Shown piece by piece: positions 22,560 through 33,277 of a DNA stretch of 64,000 nt. The first letter of the stretch is position 1. Each line of letters begins with the position of its first letter. Origin of the DNA: Hermatobates lingyangjiaoensis (Eukaryota; Arthropoda; Insecta; Hemiptera; Hermatobatidae); NCBI GenBank assembly GCA_026182355.1, contig JAPFBL010000243.1, forward strand, positions 124,001 to 188,000. Reading direction: 5' to 3'. Below the pieces are notes generated by a model. It saw only the letters and a program-made list of their open reading frames with translations, did not search any database and was not told the DNA's origin. The translations under genes were made by a program, and so were the position numbers.

Positions 22560-22705
22560 GCTACATATAAGTATTGTCTGTGATGTAGGATCGTGGAAGC
22601 TCGCCTCCGCACGGTCCACTTCGAGCGTATCTCGGAGGCTAGTTTGCCTCTATCCTAGGCCAGGGATTGGTGCCCCCGAGATGCGGCAAAATAACATTCG
22701 CTCAG
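22560..22705 (+). repeat. Dispersed repeat C
   Basis: About 145 bp with 'gatgtaggatcgtggaagc', 'ctctatcct' and 'ggtgcccccgagatgcggc' blocks. A reverse-complement relative lies at 40785-40890. It is GC-richer than the background. It is possibly a retroposon end, but its class is not determined. The ORF 22351-22710 runs into it and is not called. Confidence 0.55.
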
Positions 22706-22714
22706 CGTAGATTG

Positions 22715-25546
22715 GTTTTTTATGTTTTTTACTAAGGGAATGAAAAGTGAGTTTTTAAAAAACTCTAGCATGCAATATAATTCCCAGTATAATAATTTGA
22801 TAAAAGACCAAAAATGTAGAACATTATTTAGAATTAAATTTTTTTTTTTAAAAATATAAAATGAAATTATCCTACATCTTAAATTAAAAATTATCTGAAA
22901 GCGACATTTTTTCTTACATTTTTGACATTTCAGACAAAAACTTTATAATGTTTTTAAAATACCTAAAATATTTTCAAGTTTTAGATGGGAAACTTTGCCT
23001 TAATCTTCTCTGTAGAAGGAGGTCAAATAAACTACTCGTATGTAAGTGATCCACTGGTTATTAGAAAAAAGTGATGTTCTCTTTTAAGAGTAATATCGTA
23101 ATACACGATTAAAGTCTACAGTATCGCTTTTTAAAAATATTATGACTGCTGTAGTTATACTAATGATATTATAGGAATCAGTGGTGTGATATACAAAACT
23201 ATGGGTGTATATTAATAAGTGGATAAATCACTATCAGTACTACCTCAGGAATGAAAAACTAATAAATCTTTTTCAGTTAGACATTTAAATTATGCCTAAA
23301 TGGGACATTATATATTATATACCCAAGAAGATTAATATTATGTTTAAGTTAGTAATGTGGTGAAGTTAACTGTAGACCACTCCAGATTTTTTCAGTGAAT
23401 TGACTCAAATAAACCTTAATCTAGAAGAAGGTCAGATAAACAGCATTCACTGGCACTATAGTGCTATAGATGGCCATGTATGAGATCCACTGGATGTGGT
23501 AGCAAACGTCATATTCTCCTCTAAGCTATTATTTGGTAATACGTTTTTTGCTTTGGCTTCGCCACAATGTTTTTTTTGTAGTAATATCAAGAATATTATA
23601 CCTATCATTTGTGTGATAATGAAATATATAAGTATATATATCTGTAGAGTCTCCATATGTATGAAACATTATTATCATCTGCCTTATAGACATTTACGTT
23701 ATGTTTAAATGGAAAATTATATACCAAAGAAGTTTGAGAATATATTTACTTATAGCATAGTTAAGTGCAAAATTTTCTACATGTAAGCTGCGTCATGTGG
23801 GTGTTTCTTTAATTGCATAGTAATTTAATAAACCATCCACTTTGTAACATGATATATTGAAATTTTATGCTCACTCAAATTCAATTTGCTGTCATATAGC
23901 TGGTACAGAGGGCATGGTAATTAATTTAATATAAACTTATTTTCATTTTTCATAGAAAATTATCACTAATAAAACTCAAACGCATTCTCACTTAACATCG
24001 TTTTAAACTGTTATTAAATATTAAAACTGTGGAATTCATTTAATGAAATTAACCCTTGAAAATAACATTTCATAAGATAACAACATTTAAAGTATAATTG
24101 ATGTTAAAGTATAACTGGGATTAAAAAAAAGGGGGGAATTTTCATCCTGGACTAATCGATCACCAGCTATATTTGCCAGATTCATTTTTCATTTATTTAC
24201 ATTGATTTGGAAAATAGGAATATTTTTATGATTTAAATGGGAAACTTTGTCTTAAATCTTCAACGTAGAAGATGATCAGATAAATTATGTAAATGATCCA
24301 ATAGCTAGTGAAACAGACGTTATGTTCTCCTGTAAGAGATTATTTTGTAACACGAAATCATCACTTTCGCTTTTCAAAAATGTTATTACGACGGTAGTTA
24401 TAGTGATATAAAAAAATAAGCATGATATTGATAAGTGAATAAGTCATTATCAGTACTAGCTGCAGGAATGAAAAACTAATAAACCGTTTCCATTTACACA
24501 TTTATATTATGCCTAAATGAGACATAATAAATTATATACCCAGAAGTTTGATATTAAGTTTACTTATAAATTTTTTACTCCAGAGATTTTTACTTTACTA
24601 GAAGTAAAGTATAGTGATCGTGAAAAAATTCTTTTTACAATGTTTTCATTGACTTAGAAATTTTTAAGGAAAACCACTGATATAAAATTTGGCTATTCTA
24701 GTCTAATAGTTCATATTTATTATTTTCAAAAATTAGAAGCTCCCAACTATAAATGATTTAAATTATATTGAATAGCTGGCTTCGACTTTGAGTTAAGTAT
24801 GTAAACTGGCTAATTACTAATATATTTTTTTTCAATATACATTCATAGCAAGCCTTTTAACAGAGTACAAGACACAGGAAAAAAGATAACACTGAGGATA
24901 ACACTCAGAGAAAATTGGTATATAATTTTCGACAAAAGGGAAGGAAAATGATTTTAATAAATACTAAGAAGCCATAAAATTCCCAGTGTAATAATTCTAT
25001 AAGAGACCAAAAATGTAAAAGACAATTAAAATTTAAACCTTTCGTTTGAAGATTAATAAATTTAATTATCGTACATCCTTAATTATAAATCGTCTTAAAA
25101 CATCATGTTTTCTTCGATGTTTATGATGTTTTACAGAGAAAATAAGAGTATTTTCCTGATTTACATTTGAAAATTTGACTTAAATATTCAATGTAGAAGG
25201 AGGTCAAGTAACCTATATAAGAAATCCACTAGCTATTTACAAAAACGCAATGATCTCTTGTAGGAGATTATTTTGTATCAAGAAATTTTCACTTTGGTTT
25301 TTCAAAAATGTTATTACTATTGTAGTTATACTAATGTGATTACTTGTATCAGCTGTGGCATGTACAAAAATAAGCTTATATATTGATATGTCCTTTAATC
25401 ACTATCTGTACTACCTAAGGAATGAAAGACTAATAAACATCTCCCATTTAGATGTTTACATTATGCTTAAAGGATATATTATATACCCAAGATATTGATA
25501 TTAAGTTTACTTATAGTAAAGTTGAGTGCAGGCCACTCCAGATTTT
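22715..25546 (-). repeat. Run of four degenerate X copies, head to tail
   Basis: The copies span roughly 22715-23391, 23430-23775, 24145-24580 and 24587-25546, all in the same orientation. Each ends in a form of TTATAGTAAAGTTGAGTGCAGGCCACTCCAGATTTT. The last copy has both ends: the TTTACTTTACTAGAAGTAAAG end at 24587 and the CCACTCCAGATTTT end at 25546, giving a length of about 960 bp, shorter than the 1.65-kb copies. The last copy stops 35 bp from the splice donor of the neuroligin exon. Confidence 0.65.
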
Positions 25547-25580
25547 AAATTTAATAATAAAAAAAAAATGTTGAACTTAC

Positions 25581-25733
25581 CAAATATTCCTAATCGGTAA
25601 TTGACAGTTATAAATATGACGTGTCCATAACTGCTCACCACACTTCCATCGTAGTGGTTGCCAGAATTCCAAAGAAAAGACTCTCCGTGGATGAAAACAA
25701 TTACAGCATACGGAGCCTCCATTCCCCGAGCAC
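25581..25733 (-). CDS. Nlg: Neuroligin, internal exon (cholinesterase-like domain)
   Basis: Neuroligins are postsynaptic adhesion proteins whose extracellular cholinesterase-like domain binds neurexins. This exon encodes about 51 residues including PYAVIVFIHGESFLWNSG, DGSVVSSYGHVIFITVNYRLGIFG in two parts. It matches the family blocks IHGES(F/Y)xWNSGNxYDGSVLASYG and VNYRLGxxG that form the oxyanion-hole region and the following strands. Arthropod neuroligins carry HGES where active esterases carry HGGG. The acceptor TTTTAG (25739-25734) and donor GTAAGT (25580-25575) are consensus. The exon is 153 nt, phase 1 at both ends, with no stop. The family assignment is strong, but the paralogue cannot be told. 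No other exon of the gene is visible, so the flanking introns exceed 25 kb and 38 kb within the window. Confidence 0.88.
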
Positions 25734-26194
25734 CTAAAACATAACATTTAATTAGTCAATTTTAATATTATAAAGTTATGCTAATTAGTGTTAATATGAA
25801 AGAAAAATTATTAAAATAATTAACTCTGAAACATCAACTTTTAAAACTTAGCAAACAACAGCTTATGTTTGCCTTACCTAATGGCTACAAGCTTTCTGTT
25901 CTTTTATTAAAGTTAAAAGTGTGACAACTTGTTATTTGGCACCAATATTATACACAGTCCAGTTATTGTCTTTAGCAAGAAAAGAAAATTAAATTTTAGT
26001 TTGCTCAAGAATAATGGTCAGGTAGTATTAACGTATATTTAACAATGTGCAGCATTGGAACCAACTGGAAAGTTATCAGCAGTAAGTACAATATATATTC
26101 AGTTTAATAGGCAGGTATGGTGTCTGATAGCTGTTACCACTAAACAGTCGATATTTAAATTTAATCATATCAAAGTTTTAACTAAAATGGAAAT

Positions 26195-26335
26195 GAGAAG
26201 GCCATGTTACGAGGATGAAGACAATACATGGGCAAAAACAATTACTGAATGGTGTCCTAGAGAAGCTAGAAGAAATTGGGAAGATAAAGAAGAAGATGGG
26301 AAACAGCGGAACCAATGTGGTTCAGAGTCTCTCAA
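26195..26335 (+). pseudogene. LINE ORF2 C-terminal scrap
   Basis: The open plus frame reads TWAKTITEWCPREARR followed by a charged tail. The pattern (V/I)TEWxPRxxxRxxGRxxxRWxDD is common near the end of many arthropod non-LTR retrotransposon ORF2 proteins, where it shares the last domain after the thumb. The RGRPxxRW part is degenerate here. No upstream reverse transcriptase is seen. The frame is open for 118 codons (26055-26411), but the first half has no recognisable content and the last part belongs to repeat X. Confidence 0.45.
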
Positions 26336-26341
26336 GAAAGA

Positions 26342-27990
26342 AAAAAATCTGGAGTGGCCTACACTCTACTTTACTATAAGTAACTTAATGTCAAATTTCT
26401 TGAGTATATAAAACATAACGTCTCATTTAAGCATAACGTAAACATCTAAATGGGATATAATTATTAGCCTGTCATTCCTGAGGTAGTACAGATAGTGACT
26501 GAAGGACATATCAATTTATAAGCTTATTTTTGTACATCACAAATAATTTATTATTTGCAAATAATTTCATTAGTATAACTACAGCAGTAATAACATTCTT
26601 GAAAAACCAAAGTGAACATTTCTTGAAACGAAATATTATCCTACAAGAGAACATGGCTATTGTTCAAATAGCCAGTAGATTTCTCACATCGTTTACTTGA
26701 CATCCTTCTACATTGAATATTAATGTAAAATTTTCAAATTTGAAACAGTAAAATACCCTTTTTTTCTCTGAAAAACATCATAAACAGCGAAGAAAATGTT
26801 GTTTTAAGGTGATTTGTTAATTAAAGATGTATGATAATTACAGTTATTAATCTCTAAACGAAAGATTTATATTTTGAATTATCTTTTACATTTTTGGTTT
26901 CTAACAGAATTATTATACTGGGAATTTTATGGCTGCTTAGTATTTAATAAGATCATTTTCCTTCCCCTTTGTCAAATAATATATATACGAATTATTTTTT
27001 AATGAGTGTTATCATTTACCTGCACAATATTTTTCCTCTTACATCTCTTACAAGTCAATAATATATTTTCATTTTTCCATTAGAAACATCAATTTTATCT
27101 CAGTGGATTCGCTCAAAAAATTTCTAAGTCAATGTAAACAATGTAAAAAAATACAAAAAATTCGACAAGTATAGCAGGTGATCTCTTAGTCTAGAATAAA
27201 CAAACAGTTTTTATATCGTTATTGCTCTTTCCCGTAATTGAAACTTCATGAATTTTTTTTTGTGAATTGCTAATTTTTTGTTCCATTTTTGGTCAAATTT
27301 TCATTATTTTTTAACGAGCCGTTTAGCGTCAAAAAATCATTTTCTGAAAACACAAATCGTCCTGTAACGCCCCTTTAGCGAAAGTAATTTCAAAAAAAAA
27401 TATCTCAACTCATTTGCCATATAATGTTCTATTTGTAGGCATAGTTTCATTCTTGTCCGTCAAACAGTATGGCTTGTATCGCTCTCACAAGGTTTGAGAT
27501 TGAATTATAAGTCAAAATTTTTACATTTTAATGAAAAAAAAATATTTCCTGTTGTCTTAAAATTCTGAATATATTTTTGGTTTGTTGCATTTGTAACTTC
27601 AAAGAAAATGTCAAAATTTCAAAACTCTAGAGTTATCAGTTTAGGAGAAATAAATGTTTTAAAAAAAACGGTTTTTGGCAAAAAAAGTGACTTTCCCATC
27701 ATGCATAATTCTTCCCAAACAATAGGGATCTTCGTCTAAATGGGGCCCATTTTTGTGTAAAATATCAACTTGATCCATCAAAGATTCTGGACCGTAGCGT
27801 GGTAACAAGCAATGCTAACACACTCACCCACCCACGCACCCACCCACCCACCCACCCACCCACACACACACAGACATCATCGTAGAAACGTCATAAAACG
27901 ACTTCTGGTACCTCAAAACATGTAATTCCGTCAAAATCTCGAGATCGAATTTTTTCACGATCACTATACTTTGCTTATAGTAAAGTAAAA
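26342..27990 (+). repeat. Repeat X, full-length copy, left arm of a 3.4-kb inverted pair
   Basis: The left end is AAAAAATCTGGAGTGGCC and the right end is CTTATAGTAAAGTAAAA. Both ends, read inward, contain TACTTTACTATAAGTAA, so the unit has a short terminal inverted repeat that is itself palindromic. A CCCA microsatellite lies at 27823-27873. There is no conserved long frame. The family could be a non-autonomous DNA transposon, but I see no target duplication that would prove it. Confidence 0.75.
27823..27873. repeat. (CCCA)n/(CA)n microsatellite
   Basis: A CCCA run followed by CA repeats, internal to repeat X. The mirror-image GTGGGTGG tract is at 28257-28320. Confidence 0.85.
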
Positions 27991-28141
27991 ATAAATGGAG
28001 TTCTGGGAGGCCTATGCCCAGAACTGGGCCTAGTTCCACAATTGAAAAAAAAAAACAAATTTACTTTGTAAGTTTTATCAAAAAAAGGAATAATTTTTTT
28101 ATTAACAAGTATAATTATTTTTTTGTAAAATAAAATGGCTT
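27991..28141. other. Spacer between the inverted X arms
   Basis: This 151-bp spacer contains 'ttctgggaggcct'/'gcccagaactgggc', short palindromic words and A/T runs. It is the only single-copy part of the 3.4-kb structure. Confidence 0.5.
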
Positions 28142-29798
28142 TTTTACTTTACTATAAGTAAAGTATAGTGATCGTGAAAAAATTCGATCTCGAGATTTTG
28201 ACGGAATTACATGTTTTGAGGTACCAGAAGTCTTTTTATGACGTTTTTACGATGATGTCTGTGTGTGTGTGGGTGGGTGGGTGGGTGGGTGGGTGGGTGG
28301 GTGCGTGGGTGGGTGCGTGTGTTAGCATTGCTTGTTACCACGCTACGGTCCAGAATCTTTAATGGATCAAGTTGATATTTTACACAAAAATGGGCCCCAT
28401 TTAGACGAAGATCCCTATTGTTTGGGAAGAATTATGCATGATGGGAAAGTCACTTTTTTTGCCAAAAACCGTTTTTTTTTAAAACATTTATTTCTTCTAA
28501 ACTGATAACCCTAGAGTTTTGAAATTTTGACATTGTCTTGGAAGTTACAAATGCAACAAACGAAAAATATACTCAGAATTTTAAGACAACAGGAAATATT
28601 TTTTTTTCAATAAAATGTAAAAATTTTGACTTATAATTCAATCTCAAACCTTGTGAGAGCGATACAAGCCATACTGTTTGACGGACAAAAATGAAACTAT
28701 GCCTACAAATAGAACATTATATGGCGAATGAGTTGAGATATTTTTTTTTGGAATTACTTTCGCTAAAGGGGCGTTACAGTACGATTTGTGTTTTCAGAAA
28801 ATGATTTTTTGACGCTAAACGGCTCGTTAAAAAAAAATGAAAATTTGACCAAAAATGGAACAAAAAATTAGCAATTCATAAAAAAAAAATCATGAAGTTT
28901 CAATTACGGGAAAGAGCAATAACGATATAAAAACTCTTTGTTTATCCTAGACTAAGAGATCACCTGCTACACTTGTCGAATTTTTTGTATTTTTTTACAT
29001 TGTTTACATTGACTTAGAAATTTTTTGAGCGAATCCACTGAGGTAAAATTGATGTTTCTAATGGAAAAATGAAAATATATTATTGACTTATAAGAGATGT
29101 AAGAGGAATAATATTGTGCAGGTAAATGATAACACTCAATAAAAAAAAAATTCGTATATATGTTATTTGACAAAGGGGAAGGAAAATGATCTTATTAAAT
29201 ACTAAGAAGCCATAAAATTCCCAGTATAATAATTCTGTTAAAAACCAAAAATGTAAAAGATAATTCAAAATTTAAATCTTTCGTTTAGAGATTAATAACT
29301 GTAATTATCGTACATCTTTAATTAACAAATGAGCTTAAAACAACATTTTCTTCGCTGTTTAAGATGTTTTTCAGAGAAAAAAAGGGTATTTTACTGTTTT
29401 AAAATTGAAAATTTTACATTAATATTCAATGTAGAAGGATGTCAAGTAAACGATGTAAGAAATCTACTGGCTATTTGAACAATAGCAGTTCTCTTGTAGG
29501 ATAATATTTCGTTTCAAGAAATGTTCACATTGGTTTTTCAAAAATATTATTACTGCTGTAGTTATACTAATGAAATTATTTGCAAATAATAAATTATTTG
29601 TGATGAACAAAAATAAGCTTATAAATTGATATGTCCTTCAATCACTATCTGTACTACCTCACGAATGCAATGCTAATAATTATATCCCATTTAGATATTT
29701 ATGTTATGCTTAAATGATACGTTATGTTTTATATACTCAAGAAATTTGACATTGAGTTACTTATAGTAAAGTAGAGTGTAGGCCACTCCAGATTTTTT
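28142..29798 (-). repeat. Repeat X, full-length copy, right arm of the inverted pair
   Basis: It mirrors 26342-27990 base for base with scattered substitutions and small indels and ends in CCACTCCAGATTTTTT. Because the ORFs at 27824-28039 and 28168-28362 are the same repeat read outward from both arms, neither is a gene. Confidence 0.75.
28257..28320. repeat. (GTGGGTGG)n microsatellite
   Basis: A G-rich tract with many closely spaced GGG triplets, internal to repeat X. It could fold into a G-quadruplex on the plus strand. The length differs between X copies. Confidence 0.85.
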
Positions 29799-29824
29799 AT
29801 TATATTCATCATGATTAGTTTTCT

Positions 29825-29945
29825 TTTCCCAATATTTATATGAAATAATTTTTTTGAGGGTTGAGGTCTAATGATTTGAAACTAATCCTTTTGTCGACGT
29901 TTCGACATATATGTATGCCATCTTCAGGGCTACAAAATATTTCTT
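29825..29945 (-). mobile_element. PLE terminal repeat, family E, single arm
   Basis: It carries 'cccaatatttatatga', 'gagggttgaggtctaatgat', the hammerhead region and 'cttcagggctaca', matching the arms at 56293-56482 and 60236-60436. It lies 27 bp from the end of the X inverted pair. Confidence 0.65.
29893..29930 (-). ncRNA. Hammerhead ribozyme motif, PLE family E (diverged stem I)
   Basis: Minus strand: GCC, CUGAAGA, unpaired U, an AU-rich stem II hairpin ending GUC, GAAA, CGUC, then GAC. The core boxes and the canonical GUC cleavage triplet are intact. Stem I has one mismatch (GCC against GAC). Confidence 0.6.
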
Positions 29946-29999
29946 TTACAAATAGCACTACTATTACTACTATTTTGATTATTTATTACATTTTATGTA

Positions 30000-30700
30000 C
30001 AGTAACAGAGAGGAATTGATTGATAAATCAGTTATTTAGACTATGGATTTTTTTATTGACATAAGAATATTGTTATTATATCTAAGGTTTTATACAAGAG
30101 ATAGAATTTTGTGCATCCGTCACATAACTTGTAAAGCAATAGTAGCAAGTCCTGCACAATTACCACTAACTCCTTAAAAGTTGATACTCCAAAAAACTTT
30201 TTTAAGTAGAAGCCTAGAATATGCAACTTCAGTAAAATTGATCCAATGTGATTTGCACACAACTAAGATGGTTGGTTGTCTATTTACAAATGAAGGTCTA
30301 AGTTTTTTAATATGGGCGTGAGAACTCTTCGCAATAACATCGAAATGTCTAATTCCCATACTAAACATACTTGATACTGAAGCAGAACAAAATTAATAAA
30401 ATTTTACATATACATTGTGTTAGAAAAATCTAACTGAAATGTTTTTTTTTTAATCCTAACACCTTGATGGTGTTTTTTCTATTCTTAGTTGTATCACGTA
30501 TCACTGTTCCTTTTTCGGTATCAATAATTATTTAAAAGAAAGTCATCTTAAAACTTTAAATGGATGACTAAATTTAGAGTATTTCATCATCTATATTTTT
30601 TTTAGCATATAATTATGATTTAAAAAACTTTTTATCTTTTAAATAAATAATATGATAACCACTACTTTTAATGAGAAAATGTTAAGTTTTATATTTAATT
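30000..30700. other. AT-rich stretch without recognised features
   Basis: Two antisense ORFs (30053-30262 and 30174-30368) overlap here. They have no domain I recognise. Confidence 0.3.
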
Positions 30701-30737
30701 ATATATGATCAAACCACAATAAGAAATGGGAAAACAA

Positions 30738-30780
30738 GACTAAGATCTTTCAACCGTAACAAGCGGTCTTCGTCAGAGTC
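30738..30780 (-). ncRNA. Hammerhead ribozyme motif, PLE family A (intact)
   Basis: Same elements as at 21610-21652, with no change in core, stem I (GACU/AGUC), stem II or the AGAUCU segment. It is the left arm of the palindrome. Confidence 0.75.
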
Positions 30781-30823
30781 AAAAACCCAACTGAGTCAAA
30801 AAAACCCCTTCAGTTGGGTTTTT

Positions 30824-30866
30824 GACTCTGACGAAGACCGCTTCTTACGGTTGAAAGATCTTAGTC
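30824..30866 (+). ncRNA. Hammerhead ribozyme motif, PLE family A (loop variant)
   Basis: Core, stem I and stem II are intact. Only the stem II loop differs (CUUCUUA in place of CUUGUUA). It is the right arm of the same palindrome, so the locus can in principle yield a ribozyme from transcripts of either strand. Confidence 0.75.
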
Positions 30867-30929
30867 TTGTTTTCCCATTTCTTATTGTGGTTTGATCATT
30901 GATTGTTGTTCCACGTGTTTATGTGAAAT

Positions 30930-30971
<42 letters not shown>

Positions 30972-30978
30972 TATATAT

Positions 30979-31257
30979 AGTTCAATATAGACAAAGAAAC
31001 ATAGAGAAATCAAAAGAACACACTAACAGTCTCTAATTTTCGGTTTGAACCGTCTTCAGGAGAGATAAGAGAGAAAAACCAAGCGCACTGCTTCAGAGAC
31101 GGTTGGAGACCGTCACTCCAACCGGTTGGAGACCGTCACTGAACCAGTGCGCTTGGTTTCCCTCTCTTATCTCTCCTGAAGACGGTTCAAACCAAAAATT
31201 AGAGACTGTAAGTGTGTTCTTTTGATTTCTCTATGTTTCATTGTCTATATTGAACTA
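30979..31257. mobile_element. Head-to-head PLE family B palindrome
   Basis: The outer edges are 'gttcaatatagacaaag' and 'cattgtctatattgaac', and the centre holds 'ggttggagaccgtcac' repeats. Each arm has the family B hammerhead region, the left intact, the right with GAAA changed to AAAA. TA tracts lie on both sides (30937-30979 and 31300-31322). Confidence 0.8.
31030..31063 (-). ncRNA. Hammerhead ribozyme motif, PLE family B (intact)
   Basis: Minus strand: UCUC, CUGAAGA, unpaired C, stem II GGUU/AACC with a tiny loop, GAAA, AUU, A, GAGA. Stem I is UCUC with GAGA. The stem III segment is AAUU. Cleavage is predicted after the A of UUA. Confidence 0.7.
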
Positions 31258-31322
31258 TTTTTGTCCGTTTTGGATCGTATTTCCAACGAAAAAGTGTATA
31301 ATATATATATATATATATATAT

Positions 31323-31443
31323 AAAAGATTTCACATAAACACGTGAAACAACAATCAATGATCAAACCACAATAAGAAATGGGAAAACAAGACTAAGATC
31401 TTTCAACCGTAACAAGCGGTCTTCGTCAGAGTCAAAAACCCAA

Positions 31444-31447
<4 letters not shown>
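31323..31447 (-). mobile_element. PLE family A arm between (TA)n tracts
   Basis: A single minus-oriented arm, from 'aaaagatttcacataaacac' to 'aaaacccaactga', lies between TA tracts at 31300-31322 and 31447-31475. A small truncated palindrome of the outer edge only follows at 31476-31555, then another TA tract. Confidence 0.75.
31391..31433 (-). ncRNA. Hammerhead ribozyme motif, PLE family A (intact)
   Basis: Identical in all functional positions to 21610-21652. Confidence 0.75.
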
Positions 31448-31481
<34 letters not shown>

Positions 31482-31579
31482 TTCACATAAACACGTGAAA
31501 CAACAATCAATGATTAAACCATAATAAGAACCCATTCTTATTGTGGATTAATCATTGATATATATATATATATTTAGTT

Positions 31580-32800
31580 TTATATTTAATTGCTTTTTTT
31601 ATCTTCAAGATATTTTATTCATATTTACTAAACTGTTAACTAAAATATGTGAGACACTTGTATGGATTTCGTGTAATCTGCTAACCTGTAAATTGCTAAA
31701 AATAAAAGGTTGTTTGAATTACTTAGACTTAAAGCCTCATAAATGATGAAAGGTGTTGGAGCAAGGCTAGCACACAAGTGGAAAATACTCGTACCTTGGG
31801 TCTCATTCTGTGGACTTACACAAGTCGTCACTGCTTAAACAAACTCCTTCTTTTCGTTAACAAACAGTCATTAAGTATGTGCAAAGCCTGTTCTCCTTTA
31901 GCTAGGACCACAAAGCTACTCTCCTCCCTCCCTTACCCCTTGGTACTGTTGACACTTTTTTCTTGTAAGATATTAACGGCTCTAGCTACCTTGCTGACCA
32001 AAACTTAAAAGCCTTTAAAGTCTGCCGTAATCATAATAAACGTCACCTGCACCTACATTGTCTTTATAAATGAAATGTTCTCTGGAAAAAAGAAAAACAT
32101 ACATTATGAAATGAAGGTATGAATATGTAAGAAATTTTTAATCCATAGGTTTCTATTTTTGAATCAGAATTTTTTGTTAGTTGAGTTTAATATTTTAGCA
32201 ATAGTTTTAACAAAGAAGTAAGATTTCTTGATAGATTTATTGTTGATCATTATTGTATTGAAATTTGAATAAGAAGCCTTAAAATATTGTTTCTTCCTTT
32301 TGTTTCTTCGATTTGTAAATTCAGTCCATTTGTGAGTCGAGTGATGATACCGTTTGTCTGATGGGCAGCAGCACATTGAGAAAGCTTAGGTTTTTGTTGC
32401 CTGCACTAGGTCATACCTCAGCCCTTAGGTCCTTTGTCAGACATAAAGGCACCTATTCCGGCAAACATCCGCTCTCTACCTGCAAAGTCACAGACCCTTC
32501 CAGTCTGCGCCCAACTGTCCACCACAATTACTCTCAGAAAAACTCTTTTTTTGTCATATTTTTAACAATTCTATTCAATCGAAAATTGAAGTTGAAGATA
32601 CTTCTTCTTTACATAAAAGGAAAATTGCAATACTTTTATTTGTTCATGTTTTTGTGTTTCATACAATACATCCATGCCGCTCTGTTCTTTATATGGCTTT
32701 TTGCTATTCCATCCTCCTGTTATGAAAACCACTCCTTTATTATTAAATTAGAATATTTTTTTTATAAGGCCAAAAGAATCGAAAATAAAACATAATACAT
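31580..32800. other. Unclassified stretch with moderately GC-rich patches
   Basis: The patches 31740-32000 and 32340-32520 share wording in inverse order ('agcaaggctag', 'cctgcactagg') and hold the ORFs 31778-32008 and 32361-32795. I recognise no protein domain in them. They may be parts of an unknown repeat. Confidence 0.25.
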
Positions 32801-32839
32801 TCATATATATATAACAATATTTCAAAATAAAACAGTAAT

Positions 32840-32941
32840 TGAAATTTGACTCTGACAAAGACCGCTTGTTACGTTTGAGAGATCTTAGTGTTTTTCCCCA
32901 TTTCATATTGTGGTTTGATCATTGATATATATATATATATA
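32840..32941 (+). repeat. Decayed PLE family A arm
   Basis: It resembles family A, but the core is damaged: CUGACAA for CUGACGA and GAGA for GAAA. It ends in 'gtggtttgatcattg' plus a (TA)n tract. Confidence 0.6.
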
Positions 32942-32984
32942 TCACTTAATTAAACGAAACACGATCCAAACTGGACACAATACG

Positions 32985-33238
32985 AGTTCAAAATTCAAGA
33001 AGAGTAACACACAGAGTAAGGAAACACACTTACAGACTCAAATTATCGGTTAATCCGTCATCAGGAGAACAGAGGAAGGGAGACTAAGCACGTTGTAGAC
33101 ACAACTTGGGTTATTTGCCGTTGCGTCTACAACTTGCTTGGTCTCCCTTTCTCTTTTCTCCTCAAGACGAATTTCCCGAAAATTTGAGCCTGTAAGTGTG
33201 TTTCCTTACTCTGTGTGTTACTCTTCTTGAATTTTGAA

Positions 33239-33274
<36 letters not shown>
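32985..33274. mobile_element. Head-to-head PLE family C palindrome with (TA)n
   Basis: The arms run from 'gagttcaaaattcaagaag' to 'cttcttgaattttgaactc' around an inner 'gttgtagacaca'/'tctacaac' centre. Hammerhead boxes are present but altered in both arms (GAUA for GAAA on the left, CUCAAGA for CUGAAGA on the right). A 32-bp (TA)n tract follows at 33243-33274. Confidence 0.7.

Positions 33275-33277
<3 letters not shown>

Larger units (their letters stand above)
30706..30979. mobile_element. Head-to-head PLE family A palindrome with (TA)n
   Basis: Two family A arms, minus (30706-30799) and plus (about 30806-30936), face each other with their inner CAGTTGGG edges at the centre. The outer edge is 'gtggtttgatcattg' followed by 'ttccacgtgtttatgtg'. 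A (TA)n tract of about 40 bp follows at 30937-30979. Each arm carries a hammerhead. Confidence 0.8.

Noticed and set aside
22351..22710. 119-codon ORF on the plus strand
   Set aside because: It crosses from AT-rich sequence into dispersed repeat C and is not kept in the copy at 40.8 kb.
26055..26411. 118-codon host gene on the plus strand
   Set aside because: The only recognisable part is a LINE C-terminal pattern; the start has no match and the end runs into repeat X.
27824..28362. Two similar ORFs (VKKFDLEILTELHVLRYQ...) suggesting a gene pair
   Set aside because: Both are the same non-coding repeat X read from the two arms of an inverted repeat; other X copies have stops in this frame and the C-terminus is a GGGT microsatellite.
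32361..32795. 144-codon ORF on the plus strand
   Set aside because: The second half is low-complexity F/L/Y-rich sequence typical of AT-rich chance frames; no domain recognised.
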